A DNA stretch of 64,000 nucleotides, taken from contig NZ_CP032285.1 in the NCBI RefSeq assembly GCF_002165305.2, forward strand, positions 308,329 through 372,328, read 5' to 3'. The position numbers and the translations under genes were made by a program. The stretch comes from Acinetobacter sp. WCHA55 (lineage in GTDB: Bacteria; Pseudomonadota; Gammaproteobacteria; Pseudomonadales; Moraxellaceae). Positions 19,331 to 29,050 of the stretch are shown one piece after another. Positions within the stretch are counted from its first letter, which is position 1; every line of letters begins with the position of its first letter. The notes below the pieces were generated by a model, which searched no databases, was not told the origin of the DNA, and saw only the letters and a list, made by a program, of their open reading frames with translations.

Positions 19331-20596
19331 GTGCGCTCAAAAGATTTTTCTTGGCGGTATTCTCTTCCCGCCACGCTATTGCTGTTATCACCATTCGATT
19401 TGCTGGCGTCACTGGGCATGGATATGTACCTGCCCGTGGTGCCTTTCATGGCGGATGCACTTGGGTCCGGTGCAGGGACGATCCAGCTGACGTTGACGGC
19501 ATACCTGGTTTTGCTTGGAGCCGGACAGCTTCTCTTCGGCCCACTGTCGGATCGGCTGGGTCGCCGCCCCGTTTTACTTGGTGGCGGGATTGCCTATATT
19601 GCGGCTTCATTCGGCCTCACCGTAGTTTCATCGCCAGAACTTTTTCTGAGCTTCCGCGTTCTTCAGGCCTGCGGCGCTTCGGCATGTCTCGTTTCCACTT
19701 TCGCGACGGTACGCGACATCTATTCGGGCCGTGAGGAAAGCAACGTCATCTATGGCTTGCTCGGCTCTATGCTTGCGATGGTTCCTGCGATAGGCCCACT
19801 GCTAGGAGCGCTGGTCGACGCGTGGCTCGGATGGCGCGCAATCTTCGGCTTGCTAGGGATGGCAATGATAGGCGCTGTTATCGCAGCCTGGCGACTCTGG
19901 CCAGAGACTCGGCGGCACCGGACGGCAGACCTACAGTGGTCGCAGCTATTGACTCCTGTGAAACACCTGAACTTCTGGCTGTACACGCTCTGTTACAGCG
20001 CGGGGATGGGCAGCTTTTTCGTCTTTTTCTCGACCGCCCCCTGGCTAATGATGGGGAGGCAAGGGTTATCGCAACTTAGCTTCAGCTTGCTATTTGCTAC
20101 AGTGGCCATCGCTATGATGGCTACAGCGCGAATCATGGGACGACTGATTCCCCGGTGGGGAAGCCTGAAGACCTTACGAGTGGGAATGGGGTGTCTGATG
20201 GCGGGAGCGCTGTTGCTCGCTGTTGGCGAGACATTGGCACCGGTCTCGGTGCTTGGCTTCATCGCCCCGATGTGGCTCGTGGGTGTTGGTATCGCCACTG
20301 CGGTATCGGTGGCACCCAATGCCGCTCTTCGAGGTTTCGATCATATCGCTGGGACCGCTACAGCAGTCTACTTCTGTTTGGGTGGACTACTGTTAGGGAT
20401 TATCGGGACACTCATTATTACGCTTTTATCGACTGGTACCACCTGGCCGATCATCGCTTATTGCCTCATCCTCGCAACAGCAGTGCTTTGTCTGTCCTGC
20501 ATCAATCCCAACAGACGCCATCTCAGCCAAGAAGAACATGATGCCTTGGCGCTACAAGGCACCGATAGCGCGCAATCGGTCCATGATCATGACTAG
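19331..20596 (+). CDS. cmlB1: Chloramphenicol exporter, CmlA/CmlB family (GTG start)
   Basis: 421-residue drug:H+ antiporter of the MFS with 12 predicted spans; exports chloramphenicol. It begins with RSKDFSWRYSLPATLLLLSPFDLLASLGMDMYLP in frame from GTG, nearly the CmlA start, and has the loop motif GPLSDRLGRRPVLLGG and GPLLGALVDAWLGWRAIF. Many substitutions from CmlA place it with CmlB1. AAGGAG precedes the start. The 3' end overlaps the transposase gene. Florfenicol is not a usual substrate of this family; activity here is inferred from homology. Confidence 0.92.
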   Translation: MRSKDFSWRYSLPATLLLLSPFDLLASLGMDMYLPVVPFMADALGSGAGTIQLTLTAYLVLLGAGQLLFGPLSDRLGRRPVLLGGGIAYIAASFGLTVVSSPELFLSFRVLQACGASACLVSTFATVRDIYSGREESNVIYGLLGSMLAMVPAIGPLLGALVDAWLGWRAIFGLLGMAMIGAVIAAWRLWPETRRHRTADLQWSQLLTPVKHLNFWLYTLCYSAGMGSFFVFFSTAPWLMMGRQGLSQLSFSLLFATVAIAMMATARIMGRLIPRWGSLKTLRVGMGCLMAGALLLAVGETLAPVSVLGFIAPMWLVGVGIATAVSVAPNAALRGFDHIAGTATAVYFCLGGLLLGIIGTLIITLLSTGTTWPIIAYCLILATAVLCLSCINPNRRHLSQEEHDALALQGTDSAQSVHDHD

Positions 20597-21794
20597 CGCT
20601 GATGTTTGGAGCCTGTTCTGGAAGGGCTTTTCGCCAGCGTCTCATGGGCTTCTAGATGAACAGACTTTGCTGATCCGTCTTACACACGACGAGGAGCATA
20701 CGCCAATTTGTAGCCGATGCGATTGCCCTTGTTTCCTGGTACATGACATCAATTGGCGCCGAGTTCGCGAGTCACCAATTATGCAGTATCGCGTCGAGTT
20801 GGATGTACCTGTGCGGCGGCTGCGTTGTCCACAATGCGGTCCAACCAGAGAGCGGATCGATTGGCTACCACCGCGCTCCCGTATTACGCAATCATTGCGC
20901 AACTGGATTGAGAAATTAGTACAGATGCTGCCCGTCAGTCATGTTGCCAATCTTTTGGGCTTGCATTGGCATACAGTCAAGACTATTGACATGGAGCGGC
21001 TCAAACGTGATTTGCACGAGCCAGATCGAAGTCGATTGCGCCGCCTGATGATGGACGAATTCGCCTTGCACAAGGGTCATCGCTACGCCACGGTGGTCGC
21101 CTGTGCCGACACCCAGCAAGTGGTGTGGATTGGCGAGGGCCGCTCGCGTGAGGCGATCCGGCCGTTCTTCGAGTGGTTAGGCGATGCCCGGAACCAGATC
21201 GAGGCAGTGGCCATGGACATGAACTCAGCCTTCGATCTTGAAGTGAAGGCCCAGTGCCCCAACGCGGTGGTGGTCTACGACCTGTTCCATGTGGTGGCTA
21301 AGTATGGCCGCGAAGTGATGGATAGAGTGCGAGTTGATCAGGCCAATCAACTGCGAGATGACAAGGTCGCCCGCAAGGTGATCAAAAGCAGCCGTTGGAT
21401 ACTGTTACGCAATGCTGACAACCTTGAGCCCGAGCAGGCGGTCAAGCTGGACGAACTCCTGGCCGCCAATGCGTTCTTGACTACGGTGTACGTGCTCAAG
21501 GACCAACTTAAGACGCTATGGTTTGCGGAAAGCGAGACGACGGCCAGAAGCGCCTGGCGGGAATGGGCCGGCATGGCCCTCGGTAGCGGAATTGATGCTT
21601 TGGTACGATTTGCCAAGAAGCTGGAGCCATATATGGAGGGTATCGTTTCCAGTGCCCTCCACCGGCTGAACACCAGCGTGCTGGAGGGCATGAACAACCG
21701 GATCAAAGTCATTAAGCGGATGGCCTATGGATACCGCGACACGGACTACTTCTTCCTCAAGATCCGTGCTGCATTTCCCGGCAAAGTGCGATGA
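20589..21794 (+). CDS. ISL3-family transposase
   Basis: About 401 residues. The N-terminal zinc-finger-like region (CSRCDCPCF and RCPQCGPTRERIDW) precedes an HTH and the DDE core: MDEFALHKGHRYATVV, MDMNSAFDL, and the terminal SVLEGMNNRIKVIKRMAYGYRD with the catalytic Glu. I start at the ATG at 20589 (MTSADVW), which overlaps cmlB1 by 8 bp; an upstream frame to 20538 exists but runs inside cmlB1. It ends 3 bp before the right end of the element. Confidence 0.92.
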   Translation: MTSADVWSLFWKGFSPASHGLLDEQTLLIRLTHDEEHTPICSRCDCPCFLVHDINWRRVRESPIMQYRVELDVPVRRLRCPQCGPTRERIDWLPPRSRITQSLRNWIEKLVQMLPVSHVANLLGLHWHTVKTIDMERLKRDLHEPDRSRLRRLMMDEFALHKGHRYATVVACADTQQVVWIGEGRSREAIRPFFEWLGDARNQIEAVAMDMNSAFDLEVKAQCPNAVVVYDLFHVVAKYGREVMDRVRVDQANQLRDDKVARKVIKSSRWILLRNADNLEPEQAVKLDELLAANAFLTTVYVLKDQLKTLWFAESETTARSAWREWAGMALGSGIDALVRFAKKLEPYMEGIVSSALHRLNTSVLEGMNNRIKVIKRMAYGYRDTDYFFLKIRAAFPGKVR

Positions 21795-23235
21795 ACTGAA
21801 TTTTACCCATCAAATTGGTTCTATTAGTAATACCAGTTTAAATGATGTCGAAAATGCTATTAATATTGCACATCAAGCTTTTCTTAGCTGGAAAGACAGT
21901 AGTATTGCTGAACGTCAAAACTGTTTAAAACAGGCTGCCGATCTCATTTTTCAAAAAAAAGATGAACTAAAAGAACTGCTTATTTCTGAACATGGTGGCA
22001 TGCTTTGGGAAGCAGAAACTGATTTTTATTTGGGTTCAGGCGTAATGAGTATGTATGCTCAGGCTCCAGATGATCTTTTGATACCTAAAGAAATTTCAGA
22101 AGAAACAGGCTGGATACGAATTCATAAAAGACCTAAGGGTGTCATCTCTGCAATTGTGCCTTGGAATATGCCTATTGTATTAACAATGATGAAGTTAGGT
22201 CCTTTATTACTTGCAGGTAATACTGTGGTATTGAAGCCTTCTCCATTCTCAGCATTGGCTTTAACTCAATTGCTTGCCAAAATAGCAGCCGTATTTCCAA
22301 AAGGCGTGATTAACGTCGTACATGGCGATGCAGATGTAGGAAATATTTTAACGAGTCACCCTCTAGTTCGTAAAGTTGCATTTACTGGTGGCACAGCCAC
22401 CGGTGCAGCCGTAATGGCAAGTGCAGCGCAAACAATTAAAGATGTCACTTTAGAATTAGGTGGAAATGATGCGGCAATTATTTTAGAAGATATCGATTTC
22501 CAATCTATCCTACCAAAATTATTAAAGGGTGTATTTACACGTAGTGGGCAAATTTGTTTTGCAGTTAAACGTATATATGTGCCGAAAGATAAGCTTGATC
22601 AATATTTCGATCTTTTCTGTGAAGAAGTGGATAAATATAAAGTTGGCCATGGCTTAAATTCAGCTGCCAATTTTGGCCCACTCAACAATAAAAAGCAGTG
22701 GGCTATCGTACAGAAATTTATTGAAAATGCTAAAGCCTCGGATCAATGTGAAGTACGTGAGTTAGGTCAAAAACTGAATCCAGAACAATGGGACAATGGA
22801 TACTACGTTCTACCGCACGTCGTGAAAACCCTAGATAACTCATTAGAGATTGTTCAGCAGGAACAATTCGGACCCATTATTCCACTGATCGGTTATGAAA
22901 CTGTAGAACAAGCGATTGAATATGCAAATGATAATGAGCAAGGTCTATGTTCATCTGTTTGGTCTGACAATATTGAGCTTGCCTATGATATTGCACAAAA
23001 GATAGAGGCGGGTAGTACATTTATTAATAGTCATAGTTTTGACTCTTTACAACTCGGCATGCCATTTGGTGGAATCAAGCAAAGTGGTATTGGTCGTGAA
23101 TTAGACATCAATGAAACATTGAAATCATATCTAGAACCCCACTCTATTCGACTTATTAAATGAAGATCTAGACCATATTAATTTATAGGTTATCTAGCGA
23201 AAAGCTAGATAACACTTACATTTAAGGAAAAATGT

Positions 23236-24327
23236 ATGAAAATCAAAGCTGCACTTGCGAAAGAAAAAAATTATCCATTAGTTATTGAAGAAATCGAAAT
23301 TGAAGAACCTAAAGAAGATGAAGTTCTAATAAAAATAGTTGCATCTGGTATTTGTCATACTGATGCAGAATCAATAAAAGGAAATGGAACTCCTTTCCCA
23401 GCAGTATTAGGACACGAAGGCTCAGGAATTATTGAAAGAGTTGGTTCAAACGTTACTCATTTAAAAGTGGGTGATCATATCGTCCTATCTTATTCATACT
23501 GTAACTCTTGCTCCCAGTGTCTTACAGGGCACCACAATTTATGTATACGTACTGTTGAACTTAATTTTGGTGGAAAACTACAAGATCAAACCTATCGACT
23601 GCATAAGGATGGTCAAAATTACTCTACCTTTTTTGGACAGTCGTCTTTTGCCACCTATGCTGTAGCAAATATAAATAATATAGTCAAAGTGGATCATGAT
23701 GTAGATCTGAGATTACTAGGTCCTTTAGGATGTGGTATTCAAACTGGTAGTGGTACGGTGATGAACAGCTTGAAACCCGAACCTGGAAGCTCTATTGCCA
23801 TTTATGGAGCAGGTGCAGTTGGATTAAGTGCAGTGATGGCCGCTAATCTTTTAGGGCTAAAAAATATTATCGTTATTGATATACATGAAAATCGTCTTGA
23901 GTTAGCGAAAGAACTTGGAGCTACTCATGCTCTAAATAGTCAAAGTTTAAATGTAGTAGAAGAAGTGAAAAAAATTACAGATGGCGGTGTTCATTATGCA
24001 ATTGAAACGACCGGTGTTCCTGTTGTCATTAAAAATGGAATAGATTCATTGAGAGTAGCAGGAAAAATCTCGATTGTCGGTATGGGAGGAGATGTAACTT
24101 TAAACTTTACAAATGATATTTTGATGGAAGGTAAAACGATTGTAGGTACGATACAAGGTGACTCTACTCCTCAAGTACATATTCCTAAAATCATTGAATA
24201 TTATAAAGAAGGAAAATTTCCTTTCGACAAGCTTGTAAAATTTTATAATTTTAATGATATTAATCAAGCATTTGAAGATTCAAAAACTGGCATAACGATC
24301 AAGCCAGTAGTTATAATTGGCTCATAG
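23236..24327 (+). CDS. Zinc-dependent aryl/benzyl alcohol dehydrogenase (AreB-like)
   Basis: 363-residue medium-chain dehydrogenase. Catalytic zinc ligands are in GICHTDAE and GHEGSG, the structural zinc cysteines in YCNSCSQCLTGHHNLC, and the NAD(P)-binding motif is YGAGAVGLSA. Sequence style fits aryl-alcohol dehydrogenases such as AreB/XylB, which turn benzyl or salicyl alcohol into the aldehyde for the neighbouring aldehyde dehydrogenase. It lies 72 bp after that gene with an AAGGAAA ribosome site, so insertion of the cmlB1 element may alter its transcription. Confidence 0.88.
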   Translation: MKIKAALAKEKNYPLVIEEIEIEEPKEDEVLIKIVASGICHTDAESIKGNGTPFPAVLGHEGSGIIERVGSNVTHLKVGDHIVLSYSYCNSCSQCLTGHHNLCIRTVELNFGGKLQDQTYRLHKDGQNYSTFFGQSSFATYAVANINNIVKVDHDVDLRLLGPLGCGIQTGSGTVMNSLKPEPGSSIAIYGAGAVGLSAVMAANLLGLKNIIVIDIHENRLELAKELGATHALNSQSLNVVEEVKKITDGGVHYAIETTGVPVVIKNGIDSLRVAGKISIVGMGGDVTLNFTNDILMEGKTIVGTIQGDSTPQVHIPKIIEYYKEGKFPFDKLVKFYNFNDINQAFEDSKTGITIKPVVIIGS

Positions 24328-24413
24328 CTTACTTATAGTTATAATTAAGCTAAAAAATATAACTCATTGTTAGTACAGTACTTCATTTATAAGTACTGTA
24401 CTAATCAATATGA

Positions 24414-24578
24414 TTATTCGTAATGAATTACTGTACGAATCGATTTACCTTCGTGCATGAGGTCAAAAGCTTCATTAATGTTGTCCAAGCCCATGGTATG
24501 GGTCACAAAAGGCTCAAGTTGAATTTCCCCCTTCATTGCATCTTCAACCATGTCCGGAAGTTGTGAACGACCTTTCAC
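24414..24578 (-). pseudogene. C-terminal end of class III alcohol dehydrogenase (glutathione-dependent formaldehyde dehydrogenase)
   Basis: About 54 residues remain ([15 protein letters not shown] to [10 protein letters not shown]), matching the end of S-(hydroxymethyl)glutathione dehydrogenases. The rest was removed at the junction with the IS6-family element at 24579. It is on the opposite strand to the aryl-alcohol gene. Confidence 0.85.
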
Positions 24579-25397
24579 GGCACTGTTGCAAATAGCCATT
24601 GATGATAAGCTAAATAGTTTTTTAGCTAAAGGTTCAGTGTATGAATCCCTTCCATGGTCGGCATTTTCAGGGCGAAATCATTCTTTGGGCTGTACGCTGG
24701 TATTGTAAATATGGCATCAGCTATCGTGAACTTCAGGAAATGCTTTCCGAACCCGGTGTAAATGTTAATCACACTACTATTTACCGTTGGGTTCAACGTT
24801 ATGCTCCTGAAATAGAAAAACGCTTACGCTGGTATTGGCGTAATCCTACACATCTCGGCACATGGCATATTGATGAAACTTATGTAAAAGTGAATGGAAG
24901 ATGGTTTTATCTGTATCGTGCAGTCGATCAACGTGGCTTTACCATTGATTTTTACCTTTCTTCTAGACGTAATACCAAATCAGCATATTGTTTTCTTGGA
25001 AAAATTTTAAATAATGTGAAGAAGTGGCAAATTCCACAAGTGATCAATACGGATAAAGCACCCACATATGGAGGTGCTTTATCACGGTTAAAACGGGAAG
25101 GAAAATGTCCACCAGACCTTGAGCACAGGCAGGTTAAGTACAAAAATAACGTGATCGAATGTGATCATGGCAAGCTAAAGCGGATTATCAGGGCCACCTT
25201 AGGATTCAAATCTATGAAAACGGCTTATGCCACAATTAAAGGTATTGAAGTCATGCGTGCACTACGTAAAGGACAAGCTTCATCATTTTATTATGGTCAG
25301 CCTCAGGGTGAAGTGTATCTGGTGAATAGAGTTTTCGGTCTCTAAGCACTTTTTAAAGGGAACATCATCGACTCAGATCCCTATTTGCAACAGTGCC
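24579..25397 (+). mobile_element. IS6-family element copy 2 (IS1006/IS1008 group), complete
   Basis: 819 bp with perfect 14-bp ends (GGCACTGTTGCAAA at 24579-24592, complement at 25384-25397). Flanking octamers differ, so no target duplication. The 242 bp after it hold no gene. Confidence 0.95.
24641..25345 (+). CDS. IS6-family transposase
   Basis: 234 residues with intact DDE residues ([32 protein letters not shown]). Closest in this window to copy 3 (shared [12 protein letters not shown] and CPPDLEHRQ). The N-terminal segment [13 protein letters not shown] differs from the other copies. Confidence 0.95.
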   Translation: MNPFHGRHFQGEIILWAVRWYCKYGISYRELQEMLSEPGVNVNHTTIYRWVQRYAPEIEKRLRWYWRNPTHLGTWHIDETYVKVNGRWFYLYRAVDQRGFTIDFYLSSRRNTKSAYCFLGKILNNVKKWQIPQVINTDKAPTYGGALSRLKREGKCPPDLEHRQVKYKNNVIECDHGKLKRIIRATLGFKSMKTAYATIKGIEVMRALRKGQASSFYYGQPQGEVYLVNRVFGL

Positions 25398-25639
25398 GTT
25401 ATAACTTTAGGAATTTCTTTTAAGTTATTTCTATATTTTATGAAAAATAGTTTCTATTTAAGCTGTCCTAAAATTAGCCCAATGCAGCCTATATAAAATA
25501 CATTTTATTTATATTTTAAAAATCAGCAACATAATACTTTGTAAAATCCCATTCAATTTCTAATAGGATTTTTTATTGATTTATCACGTTCTAAGGCTTT
25601 CATAATCTCAACTAAATATAGTCGCCAATTCAAATTGAG

Positions 25640-26094
25640 TTACTCACCTGCTTTTAAATACCGATATACCGCCTGGCGACTAATTCCAAATGCTTGGCCT
25701 AATGCCATTTTTGAAGAGTACTTCCCTTCCTTCCATGCTTGTCGTAAAGCTTCGGCCTGATCAGGTTTCAATTTGTGTACCCGGCCTTTATACTTCCCTT
25801 GAGCAGAGGCGAGTTTAATTCCTTCCTTTTGTCGCTCCAGAATAATCTCACGTTCAAACTGTGCAAAAGCCCCCATCAGTTGCAGCATCAAATTATCCAT
25901 CGGGGTGGATTGGGCCGTAAAAGTAATATTTTCTTTTACAAACTGGATGGCGATCCCTCCTTTAACCAGTTTATCTACTTCGGTAACCAAATCTTTTAGG
26001 CTTCGTGCAAAACGATCCATGGAATGTACAACAACCCTGTCCCCTTCCCGGAGATAGTTCAACATTTCCTGAAATTTCGGCCGGTCGGTATTTT
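25640..26094 (-). pseudogene. Second truncated serine recombinase, N terminus removed by IS6 element
   Basis: About 150 residues, homologous to the fragment at 3732-4188 but clearly divergent in DNA and at several residues (KMALGQAFGISRQAVYRYLKAGE). The E helix and HTH are present and the catalytic N terminus is absent, cut by IS6 copy 3 at 26095. The first few residues of the open frame (MQQCQ) come from the IS end. Confidence 0.87.
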
Positions 26095-26913
26095 GGCACT
26101 GTTGCAAATAACCACGAATGGTAAGCTGAAGACTGTTTTAGCTAAAGGTGCAGCATATGAATCCTTTCCATGGTCGGCATTTTCAGGGCGAAATCATTCT
26201 TTGGGCTGTGCGCTGGTATTGTAAATATGGCATTAGCTATCGTGAACTGCAGGAAATGCTGGCCGAACGGGGTGTGAATGTTGATCACACGACTATTTAC
26301 CGTTGGGTTCAACGTTATGCTCCTGAAATAGAAAAACGTTTACGCTGGTATTGGCGTAATCCTACAGATCTGAGCTCGTGGCATATTGATGAAACCTATG
26401 TAAAAGTGAATGGACGATGGTCTTATCTGTATCGTGCAGTCGATCAACGTGGCGATACCATTGATTTTTATCTTTCTTCTAGACGTAATACCAAATCAGC
26501 ATATTGTTTTCTTGGAAAAATTTTAAATAATGTGAAGAAGTGGCAAATTCCACAAGTGATCAACACGGATAAAGCACCCACATATGGACGTGCTTTATCA
26601 CGGTTAAAACGGGAAGGTAAATGTCCACCAGACCTTGAGCACAGGCAGATTAAGTATAAAAATAACGTGATTGAATGTGATCATGGCAAGCTAAAGCGGA
26701 TCATCAGGGCCACATTAGGATTCAAATCTATGAAGACAGCTTATGCCACAATTAAAGGTATTGAAGTCATGCGTGCACTACGTAAAGGACAAGCATCGTC
26801 ATTTTATTATGGTCAGCCTCAGGGTGAAGTGTGTCTAATCAACAGGGTTTTCGGTCTCTAAGTACTTTTTAAAGGGAACATCATCGACTCAAATCTCTAT
26901 TTGCAACAGTGCC
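26095..26913 (+). mobile_element. IS6-family element copy 3 (IS1006/IS1008 group), complete
   Basis: 819 bp with perfect 14-bp inverted repeats at 26095-26108 and 26900-26913. Flanks show no target duplication. It joins the recombinase fragment to a sensor kinase fragment. Confidence 0.95.
26157..26861 (+). CDS. IS6-family transposase
   Basis: 234 residues from MNPFHGRHF, all DDE residues intact. Differs from copy 2 at a handful of positions, for example LAERGVNVDHTTI and [12 protein letters not shown]. Confidence 0.95.
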   Translation: MNPFHGRHFQGEIILWAVRWYCKYGISYRELQEMLAERGVNVDHTTIYRWVQRYAPEIEKRLRWYWRNPTDLSSWHIDETYVKVNGRWSYLYRAVDQRGDTIDFYLSSRRNTKSAYCFLGKILNNVKKWQIPQVINTDKAPTYGRALSRLKREGKCPPDLEHRQIKYKNNVIECDHGKLKRIIRATLGFKSMKTAYATIKGIEVMRALRKGQASSFYYGQPQGEVCLINRVFGL

Positions 26914-27192
26914 ATAAATATTATATCTGTAACCACAGTAGAACATTGGGTATTGACGTTTGAAGATGAAGGTCCAGGTATTGATGAATCGCATCTTAAA
27001 CACCTGTTCAAACCCTTCTATCGTCTGGAAGACTCTAGATCACGTCTAGATGGCGGTACTGGATTAGGCTTGGCAGTGATTGATGCAATTATTGAAGCAC
27101 ATCAAGGTCATATTTATTATTCTAAATCCAAAAACTTAGGTGGCAGCTGTTTTACTATTCAACTGAATCGTAAGACATCAACTCATTTATAA
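26914..27192 (+). pseudogene. C-terminal fragment of an AdeS/BaeS-like sensor kinase
   Basis: About 90 residues of a histidine kinase ATPase domain: the G1 box DEGPGID, the F box FKPFYRLEDSRS and the G2 box GGTGLGLAVIDAII are visible, ending in KTSTHL. The kinase core upstream was lost at IS6 copy 3. It resembles, but is not identical to, the C terminus of the adeS-type gene at 35672-36751, so it derives from a second two-component system. It is not expected to function. Confidence 0.85.
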
Positions 27193-27294
27193 TGTGTTAA
27201 GTTCAGATCAATAGGCTTCATTTAAGCGATAAATATAAGATAACTTGATGTCTGAACTTAACAATTCTGTTTGATGATCCTCAAATAAATTTCA

Positions 27295-28809
27295 TCACAA
27301 TGAATTCTCATCTCGATATTTAGCTAGCATAAAAAATACCACAATGGAGAGTATGCCGATGATAATACCTGCTGTTGATAATAAATTCACATGAGCTGAA
27401 CTGAAGGCTATTTTACCTGCATTAATCAATGCAACTCCTTGCTCTGTAGGTAATTGGCTCGCTACTAAATAGGTATCACCAATCGATAGTCTGGCTTTTT
27501 CTGCTAAAACAGCAGTTAAATCTGACGGCACTTGAAGATGACTGCCAAATATATAGGCCATGAAAACACCAAATAAAGTAATACCTAGTCCTGTACCCAG
27601 TTCATAACCTGTACTTTCAAGTGAACCTGCCGCACCGCCCTTTTCTGCAGGTACTGAGCCCATGATCGCAATGGATGAAGCTGTTAAACCAATACTCAGT
27701 GTTAATCCAATCGAAGCTAAAATAAAGGGAACGATGATTCCCGGATGATGAAAATCTGAATAACTCAAACTGACCAACGCAATTGCTGCCAATATTAATG
27801 ACATGGTCGCAACCAGACGGAGTCCAAATTTATTGGATAAAAAACCAGCAATAGGCCCGCCAATAGCGGCCGCAACCATAATCGGAACCATAAAAAGACC
27901 GGCTTGCAGCGGTGTTAAACGAATGACATATTGCAGCTCCATTGCCAAAGTTAACTCAACCCCTGCCAAAGCGCCTGCAGCAACCATTGCCATAATAATG
28001 CCGGCTAAAATAGCAGGACGTGAAAATAGCGAAAGATCTAGCATCGGCTGAGGAGAATTCAGCTGTTTGCGTACAAATATGGTTAATAAGCCGATAGATA
28101 AAACGACCAAAGGCAAGACAATCAACAACGACTGTTTACCGCCTAAGCCTGCTTTTAGTGCATATACAAACGAAATCAAACCGACAATCAGCAATAGCGC
28201 TTGACCAAATGCCCAATGTCCAGGGGTTATAGCTTCTTTTCGGGACAATAAGAAATAGCACATTGGTGCGACAACCAGCATGATTGGGACGTTAATCAGG
28301 AAAACTGAACCCCACCAGAAATATTCTAACAATCCCCCACCAATGAGCGGTCCAATGGCGGCACCGGCTGATCCGATTGTGCCCCAAATACCCAGCGCAA
28401 TGGCACGTTCGCGACTGTCTTCGAAGGTTCTGCGAATAATACCCAATACACAGGGCATAATCATGGCACCGCCTAATGCTAATAAAGCACGTGCGGCAAT
28501 CAGCATAGAAGCCGTTTGGGAAAATGCCGCAAGGACTGAGGCAATTCCAAATATAACCAAGCCAATCAGCAGAATCTTACGATTGCCGACACGATCAGCC
28601 AAAGTTCCCATCGGAACTAAAAGTCCAGCCATAAGTAATGGATAAATATCAATAATCCATAAGACTTGGTTGCTTGTGGCACTCAGCGATTGGGTTAATG
28701 AGGGAACCGCAACATGCAGTACAGTCATATCAATCACAATCGGCAGAAATGCAAGCACGACAGCGAGCAATATCCACCAGCGTTTCGGATCAAGATTGGA
28801 AGCTTTCAT
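27295..28809 (-). CDS. MFS multidrug exporter, DHA2 (14-TMS; SmvA/QacA-like)
   Basis: 504-residue inner-membrane drug:H+ antiporter with about 14 spans. Motif A is GTLADRVGNRKILL, motif C is GTIGSAGAAIGPLIGG, and helix 1 has IDMTVLHVAVPSL typical of the DHA2 family. Relatives export quaternary ammonium compounds, dyes and methyl viologen; the substrate here is not determined. It is convergent with the kinase fragment. The 150 bp upstream up to the IS30 end at 28960 may hold its promoter. Confidence 0.88.
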   Translation of the reverse strand: MKASNLDPKRWWILLAVVLAFLPIVIDMTVLHVAVPSLTQSLSATSNQVLWIIDIYPLLMAGLLVPMGTLADRVGNRKILLIGLVIFGIASVLAAFSQTASMLIAARALLALGGAMIMPCVLGIIRRTFEDSRERAIALGIWGTIGSAGAAIGPLIGGGLLEYFWWGSVFLINVPIMLVVAPMCYFLLSRKEAITPGHWAFGQALLLIVGLISFVYALKAGLGGKQSLLIVLPLVVLSIGLLTIFVRKQLNSPQPMLDLSLFSRPAILAGIIMAMVAAGALAGVELTLAMELQYVIRLTPLQAGLFMVPIMVAAAIGGPIAGFLSNKFGLRLVATMSLILAAIALVSLSYSDFHHPGIIVPFILASIGLTLSIGLTASSIAIMGSVPAEKGGAAGSLESTGYELGTGLGITLFGVFMAYIFGSHLQVPSDLTAVLAEKARLSIGDTYLVASQLPTEQGVALINAGKIAFSSAHVNLLSTAGIIIGILSIVVFFMLAKYRDENSL

Positions 28810-28959
28810 TATTAAACCTACATAGATGGTCTATTCACAATTATTTGATGCTAAACAGCCTTACCATCTTGAGTGATAATATGCTCTTTGGGTTTATTTA
28901 TATCTGTTGCCAAGTTTTCCTGTAAAAACCTTGTCAACAGATGGCTGTTTTTTTATCTC

Positions 28960-29050
28960 GCAGATTCAAATCCCAAGTGCAACACATTTGTAGTCAGTTG
29001 AAAAAGTTAGGTGTATTCATAGAATCATTAGACTTTTTCAACTCGCAATT
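28960..29050 (+). repeat. IS30-family end fragment, 91 bp
   Basis: Matches the complement of 37739-37829, the upstream end of the complete IS30-family element, essentially base for base. It points toward the efflux operon in inverted orientation relative to the complete copy. It supplies the final codons of the adeC/K-type gene. Confidence 0.88.

Larger units (their letters stand above)
19141..21797 (+). mobile_element. ISL3-family element carrying cmlB1 as a passenger
   Basis: 2657-bp unit bounded by imperfect inverted repeats: GGTTCTTTGCACTTTAGCG at the left and AGTTCATCGCACTTTGCCG reading in from the right, sharing GTTC and GCACTTT. The 8-bp duplication on both sides shows it moved as one piece. 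Between the ends lie a phenicol resistance gene with its leader and a transposase gene in the same orientation. GC content is clearly higher than in the interrupted gene. Confidence 0.92.
19049..23163 (+). pseudogene. NAD-dependent aldehyde dehydrogenase, split by the cmlB1 ISL3-family element
   Basis: The gene is in two parts: 19049-19140 and 21806-23163. Joining them across the 8-bp duplication restores the frame YDPGN-FTHQIGS and gives a protein of about 483 residues. The 3' part has the catalytic Glu in LELGGND and the nucleophilic Cys in SGQICFAV, with the NAD-binding WNMPIV region. The start has a strong ribosome site (AAGGAG). It would oxidise an aryl aldehyde such as salicylaldehyde or benzaldehyde to the acid, feeding salicylate hydroxylase. 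A hybrid reading frame runs from the transposase end into the 3' part, so a truncated product is possible but is unlikely to be functional. Confidence 0.93.

Noticed and set aside
21727..21805. In-frame N-terminal extension of the aldehyde dehydrogenase into the transposase gene
   Set aside because: These codons belong to the ISL3-family element; the true start is at 19049 on the other side of the insertion.
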